The notes beneath the pieces are model-generated. The model was given only the letters and a program-made list of their open reading frames with translations, ran no database searches and was not told where the DNA came from. A stretch of 64,000 nt of DNA, from contig JBBELK010000298.1 in NCBI GenBank assembly GCA_037783545.1, forward strand, positions 4,650,001 to 4,714,000, written 5' to 3'. The DNA is from Henricia sp. BOLD:AAB3569 (lineage: Eukaryota; Echinodermata; Asteroidea; Spinulosida; Echinasteridae). The translations under genes and the position numbers were made by a program. This document shows, piece after piece, positions 34,101 through 44,059 of the stretch. Every line of letters begins with the position of its first letter. Positions within the stretch are counted from its first letter, which is position 1.

Positions 34101-36375
34101 GGCGACGTAAACATCGCGAAGATTTTGTGTGAGTAAAACCGTGTCGTTTCGGTTTTCAGAGGCAACACACGATACAAACAAATTTAGAATACTTGTTTAT
34201 TAACGACAAATGTCGTGGGAGAAATTTGGAACAGAAATTTGACAAATTTGGTAAATAAATTGCAATTCACGTGATTTGAGATCCGAGTTGAGAGCGGTTT
34301 CGTTTGTTTCTGCGCGGTAAAACAGATCGGAATCTGGATTCGGATCTGTCATGAAACAAACACACCCTCTAAACAACAACGGAAGATTGCACGCGCTATC
34401 GCGCGATCGCGCAGACGCACTGATAGTGCCCGGCATACTATGGGGAACAAGACAAAGATGGACGCACCGTGATAAAGGTCTAAAATGTAACGTCGCTTAG
34501 CAGAGTGGAAATTTCCTAAGATCTCAGGATGGTTAGTCCAGGCCGTACAGCTGTAGATCTTCATTTATAGCATCATTCCATCTTTTTTTTGCCGGCCTCT
34601 GTGGCGAGTTGCCAAACACTATCTCGCCAAACACTGTCTCGTGCCCCGACCTGCTTGGGATGCTCGTCCATCAGGTCTACGTCTGGGCACAGGCTAAGAG
34701 AGCTCGTCGCTGATTAGTTAAGGCCCACGATGAATTTCGGTGCGGGACCCCCACGAAGGTTTTTGCTCATTCATAACCACGCGCGGGTAAAGCTCGGAAA
34801 GCTGCACACACCCAGGTGTGAACCCACCTCAGTCCCACCGCGGACGTCCTATTGTTCCTCTTTTGTTTGGACTTGGTTTCTTTGGCGACTGCTCTCATTT
34901 GTTTTGCACACGATTCTAAATCGCGGACGTCCTTGGCAATCGCGGACCCTATTGTTCCTATTGTTAAACGTCCCATTTGAATACAGAAACCCGCGCATTC
35001 ATACTGCCACACACACCAGATGGTCTTTACGAGAAACATGACACATATCTTCTTCGCTTTCATCACATTATTTGTTCTTATTTAGTAACTGGCACATCTT
35101 TGTATAAACAACATGACTCTACAGTAAATAATGGCAGTAACATTCCGCATGAGCAATGAAAACAAGTGGAAAATGGGAACGCACGGAAATATTACACGGA
35201 GGAATGTTACCGCAAGGTCACCGTAACTTCCTGCGAAGTAGCAGAAAAGCAATTGCAAACGCCAGACCCCCCCCCCCCTCAACAATGCATCAGGAAATCT
35301 GTTGCTCTGGATCCAGTCATGGATTAGTGTGGTACCACACCTCAAGGATTAGATAAATCAATGTGTGGATCACTATACACGTTAACGTTTAATTATTAAA
35401 CGTTAACGTGTATAGTGATATTTCCATCTGGTTGAGATCCTTATTTAGTGCAATTTTATAGTCCTTTTCAACGGGACACAAATACCTCACTAATGTTCAC
35501 ACGACATTATTTTTTTGTGGCGTTATACATGCGTTATATCATGTATAGACCCTTTGCACCGGCGGCCATGACAGGGGGCAGGTTTTCAGATTTAAATGAT
35601 GTGACAATAGATCCACAAAGTGCTTACTCGTGCATGGTGCACGATAACAATGCGACTGCCCTGTCATTGCCGCCCATGCAAAGGGTCTATATGATATTCT
35701 TGAGTCTTCTTTCGCATTAATATAAGCTTCGTTTTTATTCCAGCTAGCATGGATCCAGCTAGCAAAACCCACTCATCTGAAAGAGCGGCTCCCCAAAGTG
35801 AACGAGGAGGGAGTACCGACGCTAAAGGCGAAGCCACGGCCGGACCCACAAGCCAACCCACATTCAACCATTCAACCAACCAACCGGCTAATGTGGGTGC
35901 TGCGAATTCATCGAATATGAGCGGACGCGATGATGGGATGAACATAGCAGGTCTTAATAGAGAGCTGTCATCTCTACACGTAAAATCAGAGGAAGAACAG
36001 AGAGTCACTGCAGGCTTTAAGTATGACTTCTGCGTCGTGTGCCCGGAAAGTCAGAGAGACTGGTTGTCTCATAATCTCCTGAGCGAGTTGGAAGATATTC
36101 GGGGACTAAAAGGGTGCACCCCTGGGAGAGCTAGAGACGCCGAGGCTGGGACCTTTAAGCTGACCAACGCGATGGCTCTAATGGACGAAAGTGCCACCAT
36201 TCTGCTGGTCATCGCGAAAGACTTCCAGCTGGAGTGCGAGCAACTCCTCCACCACGCTCTGCAGCGCAAGAGAGAGGGCGACCGCAGTCGGGCTATCATT
36301 CCTATCCGCCGTGATAACTCGGAGGTCCCGGAAGAATTGAGCACAATTAATTCTGTTGATGCTACTGGTATATAG
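29464..36375 (+). CDS. TPR-TIR protein (gene 3), three exons, C terminus cut by a frameshift
   Basis: Proposed exons 29464-31198, 32059-32229 and 35744-36375 give 845 residues. All junctions are phase 1, with donors GTATGC and GTACGT and acceptors CCTAG and TTCCAG. Residues 1-578 are the TPR-like array, nearly identical to gene 2. Residues 579-635 are the cassette with a VIFLGESVGNAINFG core. A longer Ser/Asn/Pro-rich linker follows, with the TIR domain from about 726 (YDFCVVC, RD in an altered GRARDAEAGT box, ILLVIA, LECEQLLHHAL). Two extra bases near 36370 (GGTATATAG where gene 2 has GGTGTAG) create TAG at 36373 and remove the last 18 or so residues of the domain. The starting ATG has ATCATGG context. 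Function is inferred as for gene 2; the truncated TIR may be altered or inactive. Confidence 0.82.
31213..31254 (+). other. Conserved RNA hairpin in intron 1 of gene 3
   Basis: Left arm TTTGAATTCGACACGGGC, loop TTAAAA, right arm GCTCATGTCGAAATCAAA. Against gene 2 there is one compensated change (T-A to C-G), one change to a G-U pair and two mismatches. It begins 15 bases after the donor. Confidence 0.55.
32059..32229 (+). CDS. Gene 3 exon 2: cassette with RHIM/amyloid-like core
   Basis: 171 bases, open in the frame set by exon 1, with no ATG of its own. It is bounded by CGGCCTAG and GGTACGTGA exactly as in gene 2. It encodes GAASNQTQFHLHI and the core VIFLGESVGNAINFG. Relative to gene 2 it lacks the six-residue Ala/Gly expansion and five residues around WNDFR. 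The core is the best conserved part. Confidence 0.72.
32572..33234. mobile_element. MITE in intron 2 of gene 3 (GGCCCGTATTCTAAGAC ends)
   Basis: The left end GGCCCGTATTCTAAGAC is mirrored by GTCTTAGAATACGGGCC. The subterminal regions hold many GTGAGTGTGAGG / CCTCACTCACACTC words. ATA lies next to both ends, a possible 3-bp target duplication (Harbinger-like). About 663 bp, non-coding. Confidence 0.75.
33235..33958. other. Intron 2 of gene 3, unannotated part
   Basis: No second-strand gene or element ends are recognised in this part of the 3.5-kb intron. Confidence 0.4.
33959..34371. mobile_element. MITE in intron 2 of gene 3 (GGGCGTGTTTGTTTC ends)
   Basis: The left end AGGGCGTGTTTGTTTCGGAC and the GATCCAGATTCAGATC word are mirrored at the right by GATCGGAATCTGGATTCGGA and GAAACAAACACACCCTCT. 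About 45-base imperfect arms. No target duplication is clear. Confidence 0.7.
34372..35368. other. Intron 2 of gene 3, unannotated part
   Basis: Contains a short run of C (35267-35277) and no recognisable gene or repeat ends. Short frames look random. Confidence 0.4.
35369..35419. repeat. Perfect 51-bp palindrome
   Basis: Arms of 25 bases, beginning ATCACTATACACGTTAACGT, meet around a single central T and are exact reverse complements. It holds two GTTAAC sites. It lies in intron 2 of gene 3, 325 bases before the TIR exon. It could be the ends of an excised foldback element or a cruciform-forming site; no counterpart was found in the gene 2 intron. Confidence 0.85.
35546..35689. mobile_element. 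144-bp MITE beside the TIR-exon acceptor of gene 3
   Basis: The ends TAGACCCTTTGCACCGGCGG and (reversed) TAGACCCTTTGCATGGGCGG are about 31-base inverted repeats. The gene 2 intron has the intact target ATCATGTATATGATATTCTT at about 18591-18610, so insertion at TA after the duplication is shown directly. It ends 54 bases before the proposed acceptor at 35743 and may overlap the branch-point region. Confidence 0.85.
35744..36375 (+). CDS. Gene 3 exon 3: linker and truncated TIR domain
   Basis: Begins after TTTTTATTCCAG; CT completes a GCT codon, and the frame passes an internal ATG at 35749. The linker (about 75 residues) is longer than in gene 2 and rich in Ser, Thr, Asn and Pro. The TIR domain follows through DATGI and stops at TAG 36373-36375. 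The missing tail (VDWKKLA and onward) is present in the next frame up to TGA at 36429-36431. Confidence 0.82.
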
Positions 36376-36431
36376 TTGACTGGAAGAAATTAGCCTCTTG
36401 CATCACTAAAACCAAACCGAAAGAGCTATGA
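36376..36431 (+). pseudogene. Out-of-frame C-terminal tail of gene 3
   Basis: Read in the shifted frame this gives VDWKKLASCITKTKPKEL and a stop, clearly the homologue of the gene 2 ending VDWKNLASSITI. It shows that the shortened TIR of gene 3 comes from a recent 2-bp insertion in a TATA-like run rather than from a different gene end. Confidence 0.8.
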
Positions 36432-36769
36432 ATTAGTTACTTTATTTTGGTTTTTAAATCAACCGAAGGCAATCCTAGGTATTTCTTCTAGACTGGTTCC
36501 CGCTCCACATATTCTACATGTACAACGAATGATATGAGGACCGGCAGCCGACATGTTGAAAATAGTAACATGACGTCATGCGTTGATTTTTAGGAGCGCA
36601 GCTATGATTGGTTGCAGCTCATAACCGTTAATTTTCAAAGCGCGCTGCGCTATGGCCCGAGTGTTCGTAACCGCAACCAGTATATAACAATTTCAAAGGG
36701 GTTGTATTCCATTTCTGGCCAATACAATTTTAATCTAACCTTTGGCGTATAGGCCTACAATGTACATGT

Positions 36770-36965
36770 ATACCGGGGTGGGGTGTTATGGCGTCGAACT
36801 TAAGTTCATGTATACTAGTACTATAGTGTAGGTTCGAATCCGGGCCGCGACGGGTTGTGGCACCTGTGCCCTTGAGCAAGGCACTCAACCACACTTGCTC
36901 CCATTCCTGTATTGGCGGTTCTCCGCTGTTGGATATGGTGAATAAATAAATAAATAATTAAAAAG
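36770..36965 (+). repeat. tRNA-derived SINE, head decayed
   Basis: Has a B box GGTTCGAATCC (36832-36842), the body word GTGCCCTTGAGCAAGGCACT, seen in part in the SINE at 28976-29352, and an AATAAATAAATAAATAATTA tail. The A-box half cannot be recognised with confidence. Confidence 0.6.
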
Positions 36966-37284
36966 ATTTGATGATAAAAATAATATCTGGAGGAAAAATA
37001 ATTATCAAAACTTCTTAGAACTTGTTTGCCTTAGGAACAAAATATCAAATTCAAACCTTGTCTGCATCATCAGCAATAAACATTTGGCGGCACGCGGCGT
37101 CCATGCCATTCAAATTCTCGAAACATTGACGAATCGCACCCGATGATCAACGATAACGATATCAACGACGTGAATTCGGGTAACTCCGGAAACTTCCGGA
37201 AACGGAATAATATGGCGGACTGACGGCTGCTGGACTTAAAGATCAGTCGGAATATTTTAGTCCGGGAACCAGACTACGTTACAT

Positions 37285-37560
37285 CGACCTTGTTCAAGCA
37301 GTGACCGCGGTTAATCACTTCTTGCGAAATGAATATTGTCAAAGTGGATTCTTCGACAACATCGTGAATTCAGACTGTATAAAGAATTTCAAATTGTTAT
37401 AAAAAAACGAAGGTCTCGGTGCTTTCTTTTGAGCTGAAATTTGCAAACGAATAGACGCGTGACGTAATACGATTTAAAATTTACGAACATGTATGCAATC
37501 ATATACCAGTATACAAAGCTTGTTTTAGCAAGCAATGATAATGGCTGCATTTTAAGTGTT
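37285..37560. repeat. Downstream flank of gene 3 (copy of 19640-19830)
   Basis: Shares CATCGTGAATTCAGACTGTA and AATAGACGCGTGACGTAATA with the DNA after gene 2. It belongs to the segmental duplication. Confidence 0.7.
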
Positions 37561-37869
37561 TTGGCGAGCTGCTATGTAATAGACCGTGTAAGTCTCGTTT
37601 CGGGTCACACTTCCGGAGACCAGTCAGGGAATGGCAATGGTTTTGTTTAACGTTGTGGTGATCTTCTTTGAATTATCACCAATCAATGGAAAAGGCACCT
37701 TAAAATCTACCGATTCGTTAAATAAAATGAAGAAAATGTTCGAGTTTGTCACAAACAAATACAAAAGTTTGAGCCTGCCTTTACGAAAGGCAGGTTCACT
37801 GAGGCTTGGTGCATCTCAGAAATATTAACGTGGTTAAACAAATACCTACTTCAACGTTCACTTCTGTTG

Positions 37870-38175
37870 GTATAAGGTAAGTCGTTTACGACCGGTACTC
37901 ATCCCCGGTTTCCGTGGCATTGAGTGACTAGGACCAATTGCTACATCATACATGTACTGATCCTCCTGGATGGGATGCCAGTCCATCGCAGCAACTATTT
38001 GGGTTTCCCCCAACCGTATTTGCTGGTACTCATTTATACACCTGGGTGGAGAGAGAGAACGTGGAGTAAAGTGTCTTGTCCAAGGACACAACGAGGTGCA
38101 ATGGCCAGGTTTCGAACCATGGACCGAAAGTCCGACACGCTATTCACGCTATCCACTAGACCACTACGTCTCCAC
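37870..38175 (-). repeat. tRNA-derived SINE with 12-bp target duplication
   Basis: Read on the minus strand: A box TGGTCTAGTGGATAG (about 38145-38159) and B box GGTTCGAAACC (about 38108-38118), followed by a body containing GTTGTGTCCTTGGACAAGAC. TCACTTCTGTTG occurs on both sides (37858-37869 and 38176-38187). Confidence 0.85.
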
Positions 38176-38639
38176 TCACTTCTGTTGAGAGTAAACTAAA
38201 ACCACCACCACTAAAAACCCAAACAAATGGTCAGGACAGAAATCGCAAAGACCGACTGAAGCCGCATCAAGATCTTTCGCGACACTTGCGGACTACCAGT
38301 GACGCGCTGTCATGGTTGTGTGGTTTTTATATTACATGTAGCGTTTAATACCAGTTTATCTCAGAGACAGAAATAAAAGGTGAGATTTAACATTTTATGA
38401 GCATTTTGCTCAATTAACGTTTCTCACAAGTAATAAATGGGATTTTAAGAATGTTTGCAGTGGACCCCGAATCGGTAGGTGAAACTGCTAATTTTGACAT
38501 GGTATCAAAATGGTACCGGGACAAAAACGGTCGCTGCCCGTGGTTTAGCTGCTATACGAGGTCTCATGAAGTCGACGAGTCTCGCGGAGTCCCGCACGTT
38601 CTCGAGGTCAACTTACACGGTCTATACCGATTTCCGTCC

Positions 38640-39200
38640 GTTTGTCTGTCTGTCTGTCGCTCCGGCCGGCCACCCGCTCAAAATGTTAGTTTTTGGTTGA
38701 AGGGGTTTTGTTAAAGTTTTTTGTTTATGGGGTTGGGATGGGAAGGGGGGGGGGGGGGGGGGGTGCAGGTAATCTTGGGGTGGGGTGAGGTGGTGGGGTG
38801 CGGGCTATGGGGTGAGGGGGTTGGTGTGCGGTTGATAGGGCGGGGTTGTAGGTGGTGGGGTAGGGGTGATGACGGGGTGGGAGTTTGAGGTTGGGTGGAA
38901 GTTTAAAGGGGTGCGGGTTGGGGTGAGGGTTTGAGTGGGGCTTGGGGTACGAGTGATGGAGTGCGGGTTTTAGTAATAGGAATTTTAATTTGTTAGAAGC
39001 AGCGAGCCATGGCGGCTTCGCCGTTCTAGTTATTTTATCTCTCTCCAATGGAATTGCTCTAGACATTGTGTGTAGGCCCTGGGAGCATATACAGCCCTTG
39101 CAGCGTGACACACGCTCAGGGGCTACAACCCTTGCGGATACCAATTTGGGTGGAGAGGGGCAACTTATGGTCGATTGCCATTGCTGAAGGACACACACCA
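38640..39200. repeat. G-rich minisatellite and flanks, copy of 20280-20780
   Basis: Includes a long G run near 38747-38763 and many GGTGGGG words, flanked by the same unique sequences as the unit I copy. It is strongly asymmetric (G on +, C on -) and likely to form G-quadruplexes. The long proline-rich frames on the minus strand are compositional. Confidence 0.75.
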
Positions 39201-39304
39201 TGGCTGCAGGTGGGATTCATACACAGATATCCATTAAAATATAGATAAGAAACGGAGGCCGTACGCGCATAACCGCGCCTTCTCATTACCATATTTATAG
39301 CCAC

Positions 39305-39440
39305 CTTCATTTGCATACTTTTGGGCACTTTGCATAACTATTTGCATAGTTTTGGGCACCATTTGCATATTTGCCTGGTTTAGGCCACCTCATTTGCATG
39401 ATTTTGGGCACCGTAATTTGCATGATTTTGGGCACTTTTA
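39305..39440. repeat. Degenerate tandem repeat with ATTTGCAT words
   Basis: About five imperfect units of TTTGCATGATTTTGGGCAC. Four or so contain ATTTGCAT or its near form, the octamer recognised by POU factors. The spacing is irregular; it may just be a minisatellite. Confidence 0.6.
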
Positions 39441-39879
39441 CATGGGTTTTCAAATTTACATAAATGTTAAATATTACGCACGCGTACGCGTTCCAAACCG
39501 CCCAAAGCCGGTTACGGTGATGTGACATTCAATAACACACTGCTGGTTTCTTGTTGTTAATATAAATCTGTGGATTCATACAAACAACCGTTATAAATAG
39601 TTACACAAGGTTTGGCGTTGAGTAAGACTACCGGCTTGGCCTTGGTGAGGCGCTGGTCCCATTTAGGAACCGATATGCTCAGAAGCAGAAAAGCGACCTC
39701 TGAGTATTTGCAGAGCTTGGAAAGTACGGGAAATTAGAAACCTAAGCGCATGCTACACTTGGCGCGAAATGAGTTCTTCAGAGAGGGAGGTAGGCAAATG
39801 TACTATAAAACTGGACGTTATTCACCGTTATTTTAAGATCTTTGAATGTTTACACCCTCCACCTGAAAAGAATTTACGT

Positions 39880-40940
39880 AGTTTAGTTAGCAGTAATGTT
39901 TACTGTATAGATTTACAAACATCAAAAACCAAATTTACTAAATAAATATGAAATGTCGTTTTGACTACATGTATAAGCGAATGACAATAGGCCCTTTGCC
40001 TGGTGGCCATCTTAGGGGCCAATCACGATGTCAGCATGCGTCATGCATGAGTTGGCGCTTTGTGGATATATTGCACATAATTTAAACAAGAAAATCTGCT
40101 CCCTAACAAGGCCGCGTTGCACATGCAGCACGATACGTGGCAGAGGGTATTCCCCTACCATTGTTCCCCTATTGTGTCTCAAACATCCAAGGAATTTCAT
40201 TTATTAGAGACGTTCGAGAAGCTTACACTGCACCGCATAACACCAACTTACACGTACAGAGGGTTCTTTTTTCCATCACGCAATACACATGTCTGCCCGG
40301 TGGCTGACACCATCACAGTATTCCAACTCGCGGACAGGTCTCTGGTGGAATTAAGGCTCGGTGTAATGACGCCACCTTCATTTCCTTGCGAGTCAAGCGA
40401 TAGCAGTGTTTTTAAAAGCCCCGCCTGGCAACAACCTTGTGTTCTCGGAATTCAAAGTTAAAACTTCAAGGGCTTTTCCGTGTAATTCGGTGTAAGCTAT
40501 TCGAACGCCACTACTATCAATTTATTTTGTTAAACGCTCAATTTATTTTCTTCGTCGTGTCTCCTTCTTGAATGACTATCACTATGTTCTATTGCCATTG
40601 TACTCTTGATAAATGGTAAAAATAATAGATATTTGTATATATATTGCCAATGTAAGTCTTTGTAAGACGATTTCCTGTATTTTTAAAATATTTTTAAAAT
40701 TTATAATCTAGTTTAAATTTAAAGGTGTTGATATAGTGATTATAACAAACGACACACGATTGTTTTGTTTTTTCAGTGTAATATCGTACCTCTGTGGGAG
40801 AAATTGCCAACTGAAAGCGTTTTTTTAATCGGGTGCAAACGATTTTTTATCATTCATTCAACACAAAAATCATCATGGATTTTTAAGGTTTTCTTAAGTA
40901 TGACTCCATAAAAATGTTTATTGATAAACTGCCTTGTAGA
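39880..40940. repeat. Segmental-duplication block of unit II (partner 21175-23180)
   Basis: 39880-40120 matches 21175-21420 and 40200-40940 matches 22490-23180. The 316-bp tandem pair and the CAGGGGCC MITE of unit I are missing here, so they arose or were lost after duplication. Confidence 0.75.
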
Positions 40941-41228
40941 CATTTTAGCCACATGTTAATTAATAAACCGCCTTGTAGACATTTTAGCCACATGTTAATT
41001 AATAAACCGCCTTGTAGACATTTTAGCCACATGTTAATTAATAAACCGCCTTGTAGACATTTTAGCCACATGTTAATTAATAAACTGCCTTGTAGACATT
41101 TTAGCCACATGTTAATTAATAAACTGCCTTGTAGAAATTTTAGCCACATGTTAATTAATAAACTGCCTTGTAGACATTTTAGCCACATGTTAATTAATAA
41201 ACTGCCTTGTAGACATTTTAGCCACACA
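40917..41228. repeat. 39-bp minisatellite, eight copies
   Basis: Unit TTAATTAATAAACTGCCTTG followed by TAGACATTTTAGCCACATG, almost perfect over eight copies. It grew from the single unit still present in unit I near 23150-23190 (GATGAACTTCCTTGTAAAAG). Since 39 is divisible by three and the unit has no stops in one frame of each strand, both strands show spurious open frames. Confidence 0.9.
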
Positions 41229-41261
41229 TGTGGCTGACATTTCTAAAAGGAATTAAAGGTT

Positions 41262-41430
41262 ATCAATAGGCAGCCGAAGTGTGACGTGTTGTCATGGTAA
41301 TTGGCTCTAAACATCATGGCCGTCGGAAAAGTACCATTGCAAAAGCACAGGGACACGGTTCAGCGATTTCTAGTGTATAGCCATTGCCTAGGCAACTAAC
41401 AAAAGATGACGTATTCACTTCGGCAGTCTA
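41262..41430. mobile_element. MITE, GCCGAAGTG-type ends (family also at 51908-52077)
   Basis: GCCGAAGTGTGACGTGTTGT and (right, reversed) GCCGAAGTGAATACGTCATC form the arms, with GGTAATTGGCTC / GCCTAGGCAACT further in. The 51908 element has the same arrangement of GACGTCA, TTGCCATG and AAGTG words. Confidence 0.6.
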
Positions 41431-41626
41431 TAGTGTAATCCGAGTAACATTTAGTGAGCCCGCCCTCTTGTGGTTATTCCATTGTTACTGCGGTGTATAT
41501 CTATTGTGACGTCACGTAAACACCATGGAGATACACCGCAGTTTTCATTCATCGGATTAGTCTATAGAGTGGTTTCACAAGCGACGGATACGTCACAGGT
41601 TTCTGTAGTGATGTGTCGTCATTATA

Positions 41627-41782
41627 CAAATAATGAATGTTTATGAGTGCAATGGGAGGAATATTTTCAATGAGGTGAAAGATGGAATGCTCCATCCCAT
41701 TCAACGAGGCGAAGCCGAGTTGAATGGAACATTCACCGAATGAAAATATTCCTTCCATTGCACGAGTTAAAACATTCATTAT
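41627..41782. mobile_element. Foldback MITE (ATTCATTAT ends)
   Basis: ATAATGAATGTTTATGAGTG and GCAATGGGAGGAATATTTTC are mirrored at 41740-41782. The centre carries TCAACGAGGCGAAGCCGAGTT. About 40-base arms, 156 bp. Confidence 0.75.
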
Positions 41783-42039
41783 TTTTTTTATATAACGCCC
41801 ATTAGTAGATCCTTGTCATCCTACAGTTTTGTTACAAATTATTCAGGCTTACCCGTACCCTTGCTTACGAGTTGTAAAAAACTTTGTGTCACGCACATAT
41901 TCATACACATATTGTACACGCGTAAGCGGCTGTATATAGTGGGTGCACCGTCCAACGAAAAAAACAAAAGTATGGAACAAAACTGCACGTTTAGTGTATG
42001 GCACGCCAAAGCGGAAATAATTAAACACTGATAATTTAA

Positions 42040-42175
42040 CGCCAACCCTGAAAAACAAGTTGCAACATTTTATAAATTAACCGTCAACCCTGAAAAACAG
42101 GTTACAAAATTTTATAAATTAACTATCCACCCTGAAAAACAAGTCTCAACATTCTTTATCAACATTTTATAAATT
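42040..42175. repeat. Tandem repeat, about 44 bp, three copies
   Basis: Units read CAACCCTGAAAAACAAGTTG followed by an ACATTTTATAAATTAAC segment. The third unit has a small internal extension. Confidence 0.75.
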
Positions 42176-42853
42176 TACCATCTTGATTTTGAATTGAAAT
42201 AAATGTCATGTCCACAGTCAAGTTAAATATCTTGTTTTGTGCGCTGTACATGTACGGTAACCGAGTTTTGTATCGCGATGGTGTTGTTTCGCCATAACAT
42301 GCAAATGGTATATTACGGCAGCCGTAAATGAATTTCCAATTGCTATTTTCACAGCAAGAAAGCTTTATTTTTTCATTTAAAATCAAACACATCCAGCCAC
42401 GATTACCAAATAAAACAAATTTTCTTTTTATGAATGTCAATGAGCCTGGTACTACTATATAATGGTCACCCAAGGGACTGACCAAAATAAACAGGTGGCC
42501 TTTATATGCCGGTGCAGTGGACACATGCATGGATATACAAACATCCTAAAACATACCACAATGAATGTGTATTGCTGAAAAACAGCAAAAAGTGAAGTGT
42601 ATGAAATAGGCCCTCGTTAAAAAGATAAAATGTGTTAAGTTTTTAATAACAATTTAAAGCTCCTCATAAAATTGTCCATAATAGGTTGATTCATTGAGGC
42701 AATTTACTGTACTGTGGCCAGATTATACAGGTTCGACTGCCACTGGGATTGTACACACACAAATACTGGTGCCCTGGCCACTGGCCGCGTTAGACAGGGG
42801 CCCTAATAGAAGAATTAGGTCTATAGGGAAAACCTGAGGGAGTATACCAAATG
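42176..42853. other. Intergenic AT-rich stretch
   Basis: Nothing recognisable: no splice-bounded open frame, RNA or inverted-repeat ends. Confidence 0.45.
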
Positions 42854-42891
42854 TGCCTTATAGCTCAGCTGGTAGAGCATCTGCCTAGTAA
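42854..42891 (+). tRNA. 5' half of a tRNA (pseudogene)
   Basis: TATAGCTCAGCTGGTAGAGC has a proper A box and D stem, and the start of an anticodon stem and loop (TCTGC, CTAGTAA; formal anticodon AGT, Thr). It then breaks into an A run. The B box half is missing, so this is a truncated tRNA or SINE head. Confidence 0.6.
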
Positions 42892-43084
42892 AAAAAACAG
42901 TACCGGTACCCAATAGCAGTACAAACATGGAGCGAGGTAGGACAAATATATGATATTGGTCAGTGCTGACAATGACCGATCATCGATCATGGACATCATC
43001 ACATGATTGAGGAAGGAACAAACTGCAAACAGCAGTGTTCAGTTCTTTTTGAGTTCCGTTTTAACTAATATATCTGTAATATAT

Positions 43085-43480
43085 TTTGGGCATCGGGCGG
43101 GCATCGAGTTACTTTTAACTCTGACTTAAAACCTGGTGCGGCGTTTCGCATCGCAAACTGATCGCCAATAAATCGGTCGATGCCTGGCCGATGTCCGGCA
43201 GGGCATCGCACACATTGGGCGGGCTCCGGGCCAATTTTGTGACAACTCAGACAATCCATATGTCGGCCAGGCGCCGCCCAGGCGCCGCCCAGGCGCCGTC
43301 CAGGCGCCGCCCAGACGCCGCTCAGACGCCGGCCGGGCCCGCCCGGCGTCCAGCCGACCTGGCGGCGCCCGGCCGGAAATCGGCCAGATATCGGCTGTTT
43401 ATCGCAGTGACATAGGCAGGACATCGGCATGACATCGGACGAGTGCCTGCCGGACACCGGCCGATAAACGGGCCAAGAAA
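43085..43480. repeat. GC-rich repeat with an 11-bp tandem array
   Basis: Many GGCCGAT, CATCGGGC and GCCGGGC words. The core near 43265-43325 has about six copies of GGCGCCGCCCA. Composition differs sharply from the flanks, as in the GC-rich elements at 7279 and 49449. Exact ends are not resolved. Confidence 0.6.
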
Positions 43481-43525
43481 TCGACCCCATTCTGTCATAG
43501 CAGCGTGCGGGGCACTTTTAATTAG

Positions 43526-43760
43526 CCTTTTTTAAGTATGGCGGACACAATAGGAGGGCGCACTTTGCAGTGGGTATAAATGCAAAATAACTCAGTTTTT
43601 CACTTTACACTTATTAATTTTATTTATAATTCTGTTTATGTATTATAATTACAACATGTAAATCAAGTTTTTGGAAAGAAATACAATTGATAAAAAAATT
43701 CATACCCAAATGAAATCGCGCCCTCTCCTTTTGTTCCGCCATACTTCTAAAAGGCTAATT
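43526..43760. mobile_element. MITE with AGCCTTTTT...TATGGCGGA ends
   Basis: TAAGTATGGCGGACACAATA and GGAGGGCGC are mirrored by GCGCCCTCTCC and TTGTTCCGCCATACTTCTAA before AAAGGCT. AATT lies on both sides as a possible target duplication. The centre is AT-rich. Confidence 0.75.
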
Positions 43761-44059
43761 GTGACTGTGACCGCCCAATCGCGCGATCGTTCGCCGACCT
43801 CTACACGCCGGCCGATGCCTATAAATCGCACACGCCGCCCGGCCTCCGCTTTAATTGTGACTTAGGTATTAAATAGGTGGTTTAGATAGTCAAATTCCTC
43901 ACTCGTGAAACGAAATGATATTTCTTTGACACTACACGCAGCTGTATACCGTAAAGTGCACTGTACATCGTGCGCGAACGCCAGCTCTTGGCTGCCGCTC
44001 TACATGCGGGGCCGGCAAAATGTCCGAGTGCGCCCTCTAGTCTTACGGCTCATACAACT

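Noticed and set aside
40917-41228. CRISPR-like regular array
   Set aside because: Units are contiguous with no unique spacers, and the genome is eukaryotic.
40883-41237. Open frames on both strands of 107-114 codons with a 13-residue repeat
   Set aside because: They are produced by the 39-bp tandem unit, whose length is a multiple of three; both strands are open at once and nothing resembles a protein family.
43065-43490. 141-codon minus-strand frame and a partner frame on the plus strand
   Set aside because: Lies in the GC-rich repeat with an 11-bp array; composition alone explains the lack of stops.
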